From NCBI GenBank assembly GCA_015680685.1, contig MNCI01001886.1, forward strand, positions 208,847-272,846: a DNA stretch of 64,000 nucleotides, written 5' to 3'. Within the stretch, counting starts at the first letter, position 1, and the number at the start of each line of letters is the position of its first letter. The DNA comes from Gnetum montanum. Taxonomy: Eukaryota > Streptophyta > Gnetopsida > Gnetales > Gnetaceae. Made by a program: the position numbers and the translations under genes. The notes below the pieces were generated by a model. That model searched no databases, was not told the DNA's origin, and was given only the letters and a program-made list of their open reading frames with translations. Positions 34,365-48,055 of this stretch are shown piece after piece.

Positions 34365-35460
34365 TTATTCTATTTCAGCATTGTTGATAGATAAGAAAGT
34401 CACGTTGTCCCCATGAATAACAATCTCACCTTTTTCATAAGGTAGATGAATTTCTTGATGAATCAGAGAATAAATATCTTGTAGATTGGCTAACCAGGAT
34501 CTTCTTAGGATTATGTTGAATCCTAGTTTCTTTTCCATCATGATGAAATCAACTAATGAGGGGAATTTTTTTTCAACTATAAAATCCAATGAAATTGACA
34601 CTCTCACCTCTACATATCATCCATTGAAGAATTTAGGCATTGAAGTGGAGGTGCTTTGAATATGTTCAATCAATCCAAATCATTCTATGATAGGAAAGGA
34701 GATAACATTAGTAGCTACCCCATTGTCTGCATGTTCATGATGTATCTTATTCTAGTCAACTCTTATCATTATAAACATTGGAGCTCTTAACACCTCACAA
34801 CTTTTTGATTTGATCTTTATATCATTGGTCCAAAATGCTAAAGTAGTTGACTTCATTTCTTATTTAGGTGAGGATGGCACTATTACTATGTGAATATATC
34901 ATTAATTAGTTGGGATATCCTTCAATGATAGGAATAGAAGGCAACATATGAACTAAGGCTTCAGAATGGGCACAAGAGTTTATAACTAAATCATATAAGA
35001 TTAATAAGGTGTCCTTCTTATTAAGTAAGAGCTTGACCCTCTCCATGAAAATGAGAAATTCTTTATCATTAATCATTATTTTTTCATTCTTGTGGTCTCT
35101 GACTTCTTCCATTCTACCCATAATTTTCACCTCATGTTTTAGCATTTGTGGTTTATGTTCCTTTTCCATTTTCTTATTATTTATTATCCTCCCTAGGTAG
35201 GCTCCTTGAGGTAGCTTGATCATTTGAATTCATGGGTATAGCTGAAATGGATGTAGGCTTTGGTGGGCCTAATTCCTTTCACATTTTTGGTGCACATTAT
35301 CCTTAGCTTTTGTCTTAGGATCTAGCTTCTTATGTTGTTTTTTAAGTGACTTCATGTTATCTAGTTCTGACAGGATTGAGGCATTGACTACCATGGGAGG
35401 ACATTGGTCATCTTGAGTTGTGGGCTTAATAGTGGTAGGACCCTCCTTCCTACCCTTAGG
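34365..35460 (-). pseudogene. Gag-protease remnant in repeat B copy 2
   Basis: 35223-34906 is an open Lys-rich linker (EHKPQMLKHEVKIMGRMEEV; LYDLVINSCAHSEALVHML). 34607-34365 is the protease end: VSISLDFIVEKKFPSL, GFNIILRRSWLANLQ (usually ILGRPW) and QEIHLPYEKGEIVIHGD. It matches 8240-8410 of element A. The active-site part near 34800-34680 is broken. Confidence 0.65.
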
Positions 35461-35630
35461 ATGAAGAGCATTATGTGGGGTAAAACAAGTAACAAATGTT
35501 GGTCATGACAGAGTAAAGAAATTGATTGATTGTAATGCAATGAAAGGAAGTATGATTAAGCCATGACCAAGAGGAAGAATAGATTAAATGATAAGATAAT
35601 GAAGAGACATTATATATTTTAATTTTAACA

Positions 35631-35633
<3 letters not shown>

Positions 35634-35662
<29 letters not shown>
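35634..35662. repeat. AT microsatellite
   Basis: About 29 bases of alternating A and T, expanded relative to the same site in repeat B copy 1. Confidence 0.9.
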
Positions 35663-35664
<2 letters not shown>

Positions 35665-37968
35665 TAATAAATATTTAAATTATAAGCATTCACTAAAATA
35701 AATATTACATCAATGACATCATAAATTTCATAATGATCTCAGCTGAAACATCTTACATAAAGAAATATGATAAGTTCTCATTATCACTACATAATTCATA
35801 ATCTATATAAGTCTACTATAAAAGATCAAATATGTGAATAAAATTAATATACATATACTTATGAATAACATATAATTTCATATTATATTATGAGCACTCC
35901 TATATACCACATGTACTCCATGCTCTTCCTAGCTTGAAGTACCTATATAGAAAACAAAAATATTAGCTATCATTCAGTGAGTAAACTTGGCACCATCTTT
36001 CAGCTGAATCAAGGATAGGTCTCGTGGGGGCTAGGTAGGGCATGAAAACCTACAAAATAATCAAAGTAAAGCATATGCAAAAATACAACTTGTATAGCAT
36101 CCAATATCATTCATCACAAACATTCCAAAACACACAACCATCATAAACATCCATCAAGAATGGGATCAATCCATTTGACCATCATAATGGTTCAAAACCA
36201 ACAACCATCTTCTCCATCCATAAATTGAGAAAACAAGAAGGCTAACATGCAACAAACTCAATGTCAATGTGTATCAAGTTGTCATGAATGCTTTCCAATT
36301 TCCAACCCAAAGCTTTCAACAAAATATCAAATTACCATGCAAATGGATTTATTATTAGAATTAATTAATCAAGGTGATCCCTATGGATACCTCACCAAGA
36401 TTTGAACCAAGGTGGTCCATATGGATTACCCACCAAGGTTTCCAAACATACTAGTTCTAGAGGTGTTCTTGTGAATACCCACCTCTAGATTTCTAGAGGC
36501 ATCCAACAAGACCAATGAGCCATGGATCACCTTATCTTACCAACTGGGCCTATAGCGATAGCTAAACTAGTGCATTGATAGTGGTGATTAGTCAAAAAAA
36601 TTATCTCCATGGAGCCTCATCTCCAATAGGCCACATATGCCACATCCTTCGTGCTAGATCCATTATCCAATCACATAGCAAACAATCAAACCATGACATC
36701 ATCTAGCCATCTCACAATGGAAAAAAAACATTGATGGTGGAGGGACTAAATAAAACATGGACCATCAATCCAACATGTCATAATTCAATTTAAATTTCAA
36801 CAATTCCAATTCTCTAAGTATCCAACAAGATCCAATCAACCAAGGTTCCAAGACATATTCAAGGGATCCAAAACCTCCAAAATTTCAACACTCATTCACA
36901 AAACCATGCCTAACAAAATACATGTCCAAAATGTTCATATATTTACAATCAATTAAGATCCAAATTCTTTCAAAACTTTGCAATGGGTAATACCAAACAA
37001 TAAATACAAAAGGATACATAGTAGTATAAGGATCAAAAGGTAGAAAATGATTCCCAAATTATGATTTACGAAATCTTAAGAAAACTGGAGAGCCATAATG
37101 AAACTATTATAACTCATACATCCCTATTAATTTACTTATAATTAATGATTAATATGAAAGATAATATCATTACCTAGTTACTGTAAAAATAGTTTAAAAA
37201 TGAAAGATTCAAAGCTATAGATATTAGTCCAACATTCTAGGTAATTAGAAATAGAGAAAAAATGAGTGTTTGATAGTAAATTGCTAATAACTAAAAAAAA
37301 TAGAACCTTTTGAATTGATTATACTTATGATGTGAACATAATAGAAAATGATAAGTCTCATAAAAATTGCAACAAAAATACACTATATATAAGAGGTTAT
37401 GAATAGATGAATCTTTGTATTGCATTTCTACATAATTTCATATAGCTCTTAGAGATGGGCTTCTAACTCTTGCTATATATATTTATTTTCAATTATTCTA
37501 CATTTATATGTCTCCTATTAAACATATTTATAACGTATCACAAATTTAGCACTACATATATAACCAATATCGAGATATAACCTTAACTTTATACCCTAAT
37601 GAAATTACTATTATTCTGGGTAGTGTTAAACGAATGACCTACAACACCTCATCTACCATGAATTTCTATAGGGGTTCCACATGAACATTGTATATAATTT
37701 CATGTGGAATCCATTGATAGGTAGATTGTAATCATATTAAATGTATAGAGAGATATACGAGTATTCTACCAAGCACTATACAGATCATCTTGAACACTCT
37801 AAAATGTAAGATTCATAGAAAGTACAATAAATAAAGAAAAATAAAAAATCCACCACTAAAACTCTAGATCCATAATTTTTTAGCATAAAAAATCAGAAAT
37901 ATACTAGATCTAAAAAGTTTACATGAATTAAAAACAAAACCCAAGCTTGATCAATGCAAAAACTTAGC

Positions 37969-38529
37969 GAACTAACACAACCATCAAAAGGAGGCCAAGC
38001 TTACTCACCTAAATGTTGCTAGCTTTTATTAATTAAGTCTTTTCATGTGCTTCAACAATATCCTTACACTCGTCCAAGCCAATAGCCCTGCAACCCAAGA
38101 GGTAAGAGACTAAGAATGCTTTAGATTCAGGGAGTGGATAGTACTTAAAGGCTTCTTCACTACTCCATCTACCCCAACCCATGTGACCTAGCTATCCTCT
38201 CTCATCTACCTCCAAGACTCATGTGACTCATATACTTTCTCCCCTTTAGTCTGAGCAAGAACCAAAGTAAAATTAAAATTACAAATTACATGAATAAATC
38301 ACATGTTATACCATCATAACCATCATAGCCATACCATGCCCATGCCAAAGCCTTCATGAGAACCTGCTACAACTCATTCACCTAGTTAGTGCACATTAGT
38401 TATAGGTAAAATCATTAATCATGCATAATGGTAAAAATGAGTAATAAAAATTTATCATATGCTAAGAAAAATTAATCATTCATATATATATATAAAATAT
38501 TATTTACCATCATCAACCATTTTGCAACC
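37969..38529. other. Gene-free stretch
   Basis: No coding text recognised. A short CCAAC/CCCATGTGAC-containing stretch at 38170-38230 has no partner elsewhere in the window. Confidence 0.4.
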
Positions 38530-40880
38530 TTTACTTAAATATGGGTTGTTGCAACACTCTAATAACAAATGGTTCTTTGGAAGGCACTAGTCATGGTATC
38601 CTTATGATAAAATATTTCCTTGAACTTGAAGAAGTTGAGGCCCTTTCATCACAAGGAGACACCCAAATCATAAATGGCTCTCAAGAAGGTTTAGAATTGT
38701 TGCTGATGTTGAATGTGGCTATTGTATAGGGATCATTGTTACCATTTAATGGATCCTTGTATACCTACATGTGTTGGTTTTAGGACTTAATAGGGTTGAA
38801 AGCACCTAATACTAACTCTTCATTTTCTATCATATTTTTTCAAGTCACCCTTTAAGGTCAAGAAAAAATCAATATCATGACCAGGAAACTAGCGATAGTG
38901 GTAGAATCAATCTTGTTTGAAATATTTTGGCACTGGAGGATCATCCTTGGTTGCTATAGTGGGATCCTTAGAAATTTCCCATAGATGATCATGCATCTTA
39001 TAGGCATTCTTAGTCATTTTCTTATATTGGATATGATCACTTTTCAGCAAATAGTCAAGGATCTCAAATGGTTTCAAGGGAAACTTTATATATTTGGATC
39101 AATCCTTTCTCTTGAAGCTAGGAGTAGATTGGTTAGATGTAGAGGCTCTCATCATTGAAGGTTGAGCTATGGTCATAGGAGACTTTGGTTGATTTTTTTT
39201 AGCCCCTACATTATCTTATTTTCTTTGGCCACAGTGGCTACAGCTACATGGTTTTGCTTCTCTTTTTTCTTTTTATTTCATGTATATTAATTCTTGTATG
39301 TCACATAGGGAAGATATTGGCTAGCTTTAGTAGCATCCTCTATGTTTTACATTTATGAGAAAGCTTGACTAAGGGACTGTGGATCTATGTAATAGAGTTT
39401 GGATCAATCCTAAAGTCATTAACTACTATCTTGAATATGGCTAGAAGATGTGTCTTAGTTATGGGTTTAGGAATCTCATTTAGAAGAGCATTCCATCATT
39501 GTATGAAATTTTGCATAGGTTCAAGAAGCCCCTACTTGACTTTCATCAGTTGATCAAGAGTCATATCAGGTTTTAAGTTATACTTGAAATGGTTAACGAA
39601 CTATAAAAATAAGTCCTCTAGTGAGATAATGGATCCTCTAGGTAATTCCCACTACAAGTCCAAAGCTTTCTCGATGAGGAACATAGGGAAGACAAACATA
39701 ATGGTATGAGGCCAAGCTTGTAACAATAACCACTTGAAATAGAAGGCAATGAGGTATGAGTTGGAATCATCATCATCATTGTATTTGGTAAACTAGGGGA
39801 TGGGAATGCCAACAAAAAGAGTTATATCTGGGATAGTAGGACTAATGTGATCATCTAGGTAGAAATCCATTATCTTAACTATCTAAGTAGTAGAGGCTTT
39901 AAGGTTTTTTAGATTTTTGGTGAGGTCTTGGATCATCTAGAAGGGTTGATCTAGACCTTGGAGCATCCCCATGGATTGTGGCATTTATGTAGATGGCTAT
40001 GGAGGGAGTTGGGAGGCTTGGGGCTATGCAATGGGTAGTGGTAATGATGGAAGAGGCTGGGTGATCATGATGTTAGAAGTTTTAAACAAAAAAAAAGTCT
40101 TGCATTGGGACTTGGGGGATGAAGGGGACAAAAGATGTGTGAGAAGATTGCATAGCCTCGGGGCTCATAGAGGAGCCCACCAAGATGAAGAAAGAATGAG
40201 ATGTGGTAGACACCATGGATGATGATCATTTGAAGCAAGGTTGTGTTGCAAATGGAATTATTAGAAAAAAGGAAGTAGATTGAGGCATCAGTTGAGATTA
40301 ATATGTGGCAATAATAGGTTTTGATATAAACACCATGGGATGAACAAAATAGGAAGAATGTTAAGGAACTTGTCCTACAAATGACACAAGAGTTGTAAAA
40401 TAGGTAGTAGTTGTTAGGGAAGCCGATTGTTGGAAGAGGTTTTTAATAAATTTGTATGATTCTTGTTCCACCTCAAATTCATTTTGCTCCTCAATGTGTA
40501 CATCTGAGAAAATACCCTAACTTCACTCAGTGACATCTAAAGTTGTATTATTAGGTGAGCATAGAAATCGATTAAAGGGATATTGTCATATGCTAATTGG
40601 ATGTATTCTTTTCCATTTTGATTTATGATTTGAAACTAATGCTTAGCGTCATACTTAGAACATGGTATGAGGAGACTAGCCTATATTTTGGCACATAGAA
40701 AGTTATAAAATTCCTCATTAGTAACAAAAAAATTTGGGTTCTTTCCCCTCTCCCTAAGTGACTATCTACACTCTATGTCTACTGGGTCTTTTGGGTCATA
40801 AACATGAACTCCATCTAGTTTAGGGGCAATGTAGGGGAGGTTAAGTGATAATATGGTGGAAAGATGAAAAGGAATTAAGG
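38530..40880 (-). pseudogene. gag: Tat-type gag remnant, minus strand
   Basis: Read from high to low coordinates. An N-terminal block (GKEPKFFVTNEEFYNFLCAK near 40745-40685, then YDAKH and GKEYIQLAYDNIPLIDF) matches 57990-58190 of the plus-strand gag at 57905. Further on come the gag core (KVKQ- and FLNP-type text, 39560-39390), the basic FKRKD-SKYIKFPLKPFE block (39110-39050), DDPPVPKYFK (38950) and a NANNNPY-type end near 38690. Protease is missing. Many stops, mostly TAG or TAA at Gln positions. Confidence 0.65.
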
Positions 40881-41229
40881 AAGCATCAACTTGAGTAATA
40901 ATCTAGAAGGTTTTGCTAATGCTAAAAAATTAGGAAGAGGTTCTAGCATATGAACTACAACCATAACTATACAATTAAAAATAATAATTATTATTGTTTT
41001 TAAATTTTCTCTAGTGTATGATGGGTAGGGATGCTATTCATTACAATAAAAATAATTTAAAAAAAACTCAAAGTTACATGTTGTAGGGAGTGAGGACTAT
41101 GTTGCCAACTACACTATAACTAGTGGTAGAAAAAATTATGTTTTGGCAAAAAACTAGTTGTGCTGCAATAGATAAAACAAACAATGATTTTTTGATTAAA
41201 CTACTAAAAATAGATTTAGACAAGAAAAC

Positions 41230-42330
41230 ACTACAATAGGTTTAGAGGAAGAAGTTAGATAGAGGCACACCTCTTAGTGCCAAAGATTGTAGTGATGGAA
41301 AAATTCAGTGCTAGAGGATTAAATAATCTTGTTAGATGAATTTAAATTATAGGTCCACAAGCCTCAACAAGGATCTATAGGAACCTCAAATGGTCTTGCT
41401 AATTGAATGAGAACTTAGAGGTTTTGTTACCAAGTGATAAGAAATGCAAATGAATCATCTCAATTTTAAAACATAACATTGAAGACCTGAATGGGAAAAT
41501 GACAAAACAAAGATAGAACTATAACTTTGATATTAATGCTATGAAATAAAATGTTATAACCAAATGTTTACGATATATATATTTAGGGTTTTAGAAAACC
41601 CAAAATATGCAATAGCATCCTTAAGATCTAATACAATGACAAGGTGTATTCTACAACATATCCACATGAATCTGCTCCTTAACTTCACTTAATTGATTGG
41701 TGGTCTACACAATGAAAGAATGATGGTGGTCATCATGAACTTTTGGGCATCTACATTTCTTTAAATTCTCAATTCAATGTAGATACAAAATGCCAAAAGT
41801 CCTTCCAATGAAATGGAATGTTATTTAAATAAGCCTCGGATGTCCTAATTTATCACTGATTGTTTATGTGATGATTGTTGTAGATGTTTAGCAAATTTTA
41901 TCATACCTACGACACCTTCATATAGTGTACTAATAATTTTAGCTGATTTTCATTCTCTAAAACTACCTTTGTATGCTACCTAGTGTTAAAATTGATGCCC
42001 AACATACAGGATTAAAATCCAACTTTTGTGCACCATCTTTGTTTGCTATTTACCATACAAAACTATAATGCTCAACATACAAGGCTAAGATACAAAATCT
42101 TATAGCTTTTGAAGCATCATTAGCTTCCATAAGTTGGTATACATGGGTTATGTAGCTTTTGTAAGCTAGGATGCATGAGGTCTTAGACTATAGTAACATG
42201 AGGCCATAATGCCAAATGTTTGGGAAAATAAGGCAATTGTATTTGACTTTATTTTTCCACCAAATTACAAAAAAGTTTGGCCATGGGTTATAATGTGAAT
42301 TTCTTTGGGATTTTTTCAATCATAATGGTG
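41230..42330 (+). repeat. Repeat R2, copy 1
   Basis: One of four copies of a 1.1-kb repeat. Shared with 59370-60600 from 'AGTGCTAGA' (about 41302 and 59437) through 'GGATCTnnAGnACC', the 'CATAAGCTAGGATGnATGAG' block (about 42130-42180 and 60380-60400) and the 'GGGAAAATAAGGNAATTG' block (42223 and 60495). It lies upstream of the minus-strand gag but points the other way. Confidence 0.6.
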
Positions 42331-43040
42331 TATGTTAATATAATATGATCTAATATTATATTGTATTATGACTAGTGGTATATGTTAGTATATTCTAGTG
42401 TCTCTTTTATGCTTATGCTTATGTCTATGCATCTTGAGGCTTGAATCCTTGACTACTTATTTACATCTATTATTGATAAATTTCTATTTTATGATAAGTA
42501 CACCATGATAAATTATCTTAGAATATTACGTAAAATATATCTTGAAATAATTGCTTATGTATTAGTGAGATTTGATCTTAGAATCTCTTGGTAATTATAA
42601 ATGTTTTATTATATGTTAGTGATATGTTTGAACCTTGGACCTTTCTCTTATTATATATATTTTAAAATTATTGATATTATTGAATTTTATTTCTTGAACA
42701 TTATTTCTTAATATTTGCTAATTTTTGATGCTTTTTGTGAAGGATAGGTTGGAAGATGATGGTGGTCCATTAGTGGTAGTTTATATTTATTATTTATATT
42801 TTTTTTCTTCTGTATTTGTATATTATTCTAAGATTTTTTAAATAATGTAAGAATATGGTCTAAAGGCATGTTAAATATTTAATTAAATTTTATTCCAATT
42901 ATTTTCTTATTTTATATTTATATATTTGAAATCCATTGTTGAACAATGTTGGCTATATCTAGTATTTTTTGGTGGCTTGAATGCATGGATATAGCTACTA
43001 GTGGACCATTTTAACTATTTTATGGATACATGTGACTCAA
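42331..43040. other. AT-rich gene-free stretch
   Basis: Mostly A and T, with recurring 'TATGTTAGTATA' and 'GATTTGAnCnTnG' phrases. No coding text. Confidence 0.45.
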
Positions 43041-43110
43041 TCTTGGAATTACATTGTTATTCTTAGAATTACATTGTTATTCTTAGAATTACATTGTTAT
43101 TCTTGGAATT
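43041..43110 (+). repeat. 20-base tandem repeat, three units and a part
   Basis: TCTTGGAATTACATTGTTAT and two copies of TCTTAGAATTACATTGTTAT at 43041-43100, then a partial unit. Units two and three are identical. It lies just upstream of a TATA box. Confidence 0.9.
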
Positions 43111-43400
43111 TTCCAAACTCTATGTTATGTCTATAAATACTTAGCAAGACTAGCTTTCTTGGAGTCAATTATGCATCTCTTTCTCTCTCTCACTCTTGCT
43201 CTCTTACTCATGGTTGTATATTATATCTCTTGAAGCTTACTAGATATAAACTTATTCTTACTTAGTGAATTTGTTCTATCATTTGATCTCTCAAGGTAAA
43301 GAAAATATCCCTTCTTTCATCACTTTTCCCTAAATCTCAATCCTTTTCAAAGCTACCTTCTCAATTATTCTTCTTCTACTATTATGACACTAATTTATTA
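43111..43400 (+). promoter_or_regulatory. LTR- or promoter-like segment with TATA box and CT tract
   Basis: CTATAAATAC at 43131-43140, then a CT-rich tract (43170-43205) and a T-rich leader. The order of tandem repeat, TATA, CT leader resembles the U3-R part of a small plant LTR. No partner LTR, so it may be solo. No gene follows. Confidence 0.4.
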
Positions 43401-44389
43401 TTTTTAGTTTTGCAAATGATCCTAGTTTTCATTTTCATCTTTTCTTTCCATCTTTTTGGACATGTTGCATCATCATCTTTCTATTGTGTTGAGAGAATTT
43501 TAGCATGTTATGTAGAGTTGCATGACAATGATAACTTTGAATAAAAATACAACATCTAACAATAATAACTAGTGGGTGTTTTAGATGTATATTAATTTTT
43601 TGAAGATGTTGGAAACCTAGGAGGTAATAATTTGACTAGTCAGTCATAATAATTTAACTCTATAGTTGCTCCAAAAACATGGTGGTATGTAGTTAATATT
43701 GGTAGGATAATTGATAAAGATATAGTAGGACTTGTTATAGTAAGGTTTATTAGAAACTTTTGCCAACCTAGTGATATGTTTCTTGGATTGTCTTGCCATG
43801 GTTAAGTTGAATTCACAATTATCTCTTCAACCTAATGGCATATAACCTTGTATCAAAAAAAATTATGTGATAGTGAGGGGCTTAGATATTAGGATAGTTG
43901 TAAGGTTAATACTTGTAATAAACATAAGCCAATAGGTGATTTAAAATAAGGGTGGCCTAGAGAGCTAAGATTCCCAACTATGAGGCCTTGATGGCTAGTT
44001 TAAGTTAGTATTAACCTTATAGTTATTCAAATAAATGATATTGAAACCTCATGAGAATATCACTAATTAATTCTATGATAATTAGTACATTAATAATAAT
44101 GTTAAAGATATTAATAAATAGTTATGTTAATTGGTATTTACTGTTATTTCTAACAATATTCTTTGTAGCTTAAGCCTCATATTCTAGCTTCATTCCCAGT
44201 GGCATCAAGATGAATTCCTCTATTGTGAAGATTTGCTAGTCCTTTCTACATGTGTTTCATGAATATTATAGTTGGATAATTGGATGGAGATTCTAGGTGA
44301 TGGTATCAATACTAGATTATAGTGCATAATAGAAGTGATGATGCAATTTGGGTAAAGGCTATAAGTATTGTTGTATATTTGAAGCCAGG
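43401..44389. other. Gene-free stretch
   Basis: No defensible frame on either strand. 43560-43800 has loosely protein-like plus-strand text but matches no family I know. Confidence 0.4.
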
Positions 44390-47300
44390 TAAGTAATTTA
44401 TTCATGTTCCATAAGTAATTCCATGTTATTATTTATTGTATATTTTCAAGTATGATATTCATTTTACATGAATATGTATTCTAGACATTCATTAAAAGCA
44501 TCATTATACACATTAAGTGACTTACCTAAGATGGATAATATTAAAATAGGAGCTAATGTGAGCTATTGTTTTACTTCAAACAATTTTTATTCATACTTTT
44601 TTTTACCATAAAATGGATAATTTTTGCATAATAACTTAGTTGAATGAGATGCAATCCTAAAAAAACTCTTAATAAATCTTCAATAATAACTTCCTAACTC
44701 TAAGAAACTTCTTACTTCTGCTATAATACTATGCCTTGTCCAATTCCAAATCACTTGAGTCATCATTGGATCCATTGTTATTTCTACTTTTGACATAATA
44801 TAACAAAGTTATTACACTTTTTTTTGTTTAAATAAGCAATTAGATGACTAAGCATATAACTATTTTTCTCTTAGTAGCTATAACACTTTTCTTACATGAT
44901 TCACATATTTATCCATCCTATTGGAATATACAAAAGTATCATCAATAAATACTATTACAAATTTATCAAAATAAGCCTTAATACATTATTCATTAAATCC
45001 ATAAATACTACAATAACATTTTTTAGTTGAAATGATCATACAAGAAATTCATAGTATTCATATCTTATTCTAAATGCAATCTTTTGGATATCCTTCTTTT
45101 AATTTTCAACTTAAAATATCTAGAATTCAAATTCATTTTATAGAATACATCTACATCACTAAGTTGATCAAATAAATTATCTATTTAGAATAAAGGATAT
45201 TCTTAATGGTAACTTCCTTCAAGCATCTATAGCTTATGCATAGCCTTAAGATTCCATCTATTTTAGAAATAATACTAGTGCACCCAAAGGAGTAATACTT
45301 GGTAAAACAAGATTTTTTTTCAAAGGTTCTTGCACTTCAATCTTGAGTTATATTAACTCAACTAGAGATATTTAATATAATACCTTAAAAATTAGTCTTA
45401 TTTCTCATTTAAGAGTAATTTCAACTTCTATTTGTCTTTCTGAATAAAACCATAATAATTCTTTTGCAAATACATGTTGAAATTCATTAATTACTAGAAT
45501 ATTAGAAATATCATCATTTTTATTTTCTAATTTAACAACATAAATGATAAAAATATGTTCAATTTTAAACATTTTCATGAAATTTTTGAAGAAAATCAAA
45601 TCAACCTTAATAGGTCTTTCTTTCTCTACTACCAAGAATTTTTGTTCATCCACTAACTCTAATTACATCATCTTAGTCTTAAAATAAAGGATGTCATTTA
45701 CTTACATAACTAATCATTTATTAAAATAATATCATATTCTCCTAAATCCTTAATAAATAAATTTAGAATCTACTCAATATATCCTTAGTGAAAGATCCTT
45801 AAATTCATTTTATACTATATATCCATTATGTTCCATATCTTGAACAAATAATAAAGTTTCTAAATTTTTTATATGATAAATTTAATCTTTCTACTATATC
45901 TCTATTAATAAAATAATGACTAGCTTCTAGATAAAAAATAATAAGAAGAGTCTCTACATAATATGTATTTTAGTCTAAACCATAATGCTAGGTTGTTCTT
46001 CTATATCTCTCCCTAATATAGAATAGATTTATCCTTGATTTATAGGTCTTCCACCCCTTCCTTGATTATTATTATCATTATATATTTTCTTGACCAGTCT
46101 TGAAATTATTAGTAGATCCTTTATTTTGTTGAAATGAATTAAGGCCAATGATTTCATTCTCCTATTATACATAGCATTTTTCCTCTTAAGCAACTTGAAA
46201 CACTTTCATTTAAAGTTACTAACTTCTTTACAATAGAAGAAAATATTAGATCTTGATGTAAATATAAAATTCAATGGCTAAGAAGGTCCATTTGGTTTGT
46301 TGGGACAATATTTAAGTAATCCATGTAGTCCCGTGGACTATTTAAATTCTCCTTGATTAACTATAAATAGTGCTTTTTTATTTTTCTTTCTATCTCTTCA
46401 AGTCGAATCATTTATTTTTTATCTTTTCACAATAATGACCATAGCTCATGCTTCTCATAGGATTTTGATGGAATATCTTAATCCTTTTTATAAATATCCT
46501 AATATGAAAAGCGTAATTTTGGAAGACATATTCACATAGTATTATAAACTTGTTATGATAACTATGAACAATCATGGATTCCTAAGATAGTTGATTAAAT
46601 TCCTCTTTTTTATTTTCTTTATAGGTCTTAGGAAAATATATTTTTTAAATACCTTAATAAATTTCTCCCACTATCATTTCATCTTCCTAGTGCCTAATTC
46701 TTTCTTTAGCATCCCACTATTGCCTAGACAAATCTTCTAGTTGAAAATGACTAGAGAGGTCTTCTTCATAGTAGTATAATATAAATTTTAAAAAATCAAA
46801 TCTAATCCATTTAGCCATTATATAGGTCCTCAATTATAGAAAAGATATACCTCCTAAAGCTATGAATTAGTTGAACATAGTGTTAGCCATTACCTTCATT
46901 TCTTTAGCCTTAATTATGGTTTTTTATTTTGGTTTTGCAAAAGGATTAATATATTTATAAAATTTTAGGTGATTTATGTATTTGGAGGATGTTATTATAT
47001 AATATGATTAATTTATCATAGTCTCCTTATTTTATATTAAATCATATTTACAACATCAAAGTTTTCATACCAAATATAGAGAAATAACTAAAATCAATAA
47101 TTACAAGCATAGCTTACCCCTTTATTAAATATTTACAGCACATCTACATGCATAGGTTGCCAAAATAAGTAAATCATTAGAAAATATACATCATCTAAAA
47201 TGTTGTCTACAACATATACAAATATATATAAAAACTCAAGGGTCATTAGGCCTAGGCTTCTTTATTAAGCCATTTAAATAATCTCTAAGGAAATTTTGGA

Positions 47301-47460
47301 AAGATTGCTAAAGTATTTTACATTCCTCTATTCATTGCTGGAACTTCTTTAATAATTTAGAATACTATTCATGATCATTTTATTTTTCCTTAGATGTGCT
47401 AACCTTTTTATATACATATTTTTGTTTCAAATGAGATACATATTTCTCAGTAGTGAACCT
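44390..47460 (-). pseudogene. Ty3 chromovirus gag, protease and RT remnant
   Basis: Read from high to low coordinates. Gag has a YFPKTYKENKKEEFNQL segment near 46640-46590, the usual chromovirus 'YFP..' gag signature, then VHSYHNKF. A damaged zinc-knuckle region (CFKLLK) lies near 46190. GRGGRPINQG precedes protease near 46060. The protease-RT linker (VINEFQHVFAKELLW, 45490-45445; SERQIEVEIT) is open at 45653-45405. RT has FYKMNLNSRYFKLKI near 45140-45090 and FVIVFIDDTFVYS near 44962-44924, where the FIDD catalytic pair is intact. RNase H text (LAPILIL; VYNDAFNECLEYIFM) runs to about 44460. Integrase is missing. Not the Tat lineage: RT text and gag differ. Confidence 0.7.
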
Positions 47461-47475
47461 TTAATTATCATAGGA
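47461..47475. other. Junction between minus-strand chromovirus and plus-strand LTR
   Basis: The minus-strand gag text and the plus-strand LTR-like sequence come within a few bases of each other here, so two insertions or an inversion must meet. Confidence 0.3.
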
Positions 47476-48054
47476 TTCCTATCATGTCCCCATTCCCAAA
47501 TGATGTTGTTGCATAACAAAGATGCTGCCTCTTCCTAACAAGTGTTATTGTTAACATAACAAGACCTAAAAGGGTAGTTGTAATTGAAACCAAAAGGGCA
47601 TGTTGTAATAGCAAACATGCCTCTTGAGGTAACCTTTGGGGGTTTGACCTATGGCATTTATACCTAGGCTTAGAGGTCATCCTAGACATGGAGTGGTGGC
47701 GCTAGTACAAGCAAGTAATGGGAGCAATGTGAAGCAAAATAAGAAGTGGACTAGCCATCCCTCCTAGCCAAGTTATAGGCCTAACCATGGTGGTAGTGCT
47801 AGATTACCTCTAAGGGATAGATGCCAAAAGGAGAAAACCCAAATGAACACTCTCAAATAATGATCCAAATACCCTATTCTATATTAATAAAGCATTCTTT
47901 TCTTTCTCTTTGTGCACTTTCTCTATTATTTCCTTCATGCATTATGTCTAATGTTACATATATTTGACGTTTGGTATATTTTCTTCTTACACATAATATC
48001 TAATACAATGTATATTTGACATTTTCTATGACAGACAGGGATGGGATGTCACAA
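47476..48054 (+). repeat. Probable chromovirus-type LTR (3' end secure, start tentative)
   Basis: Ends GGGATGTCACA, a typical chromovirus LTR end, followed directly by a primer site. A TGTCCCCATTCCC at 47476 would give a 580-base LTR. AT-rich U3-R part at 47860-48010. No second LTR or gag follows. Confidence 0.5.
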
Positions 48055-48055
48055 T

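Larger units (their letters stand above)
33505..37968 (-). repeat. Repeat B, copy 2
   Basis: Direct repeat partner of 22060-26485. It starts at TGATGGATTC, immediately beside the caulimovirid end, and runs to about 37968, where identity with copy 1 stops. Differences include the expanded AT repeat (35634-35662) and an indel of about 18 bases near 35443. Confidence 0.75.

Noticed and set aside
39971-40222. Plus-strand 83-codon Gly/Trp/Arg-rich frame
   Set aside because: It is the antisense of a Pro/Ser-rich stretch of the minus-strand gag remnant, which aligns with other gag copies.
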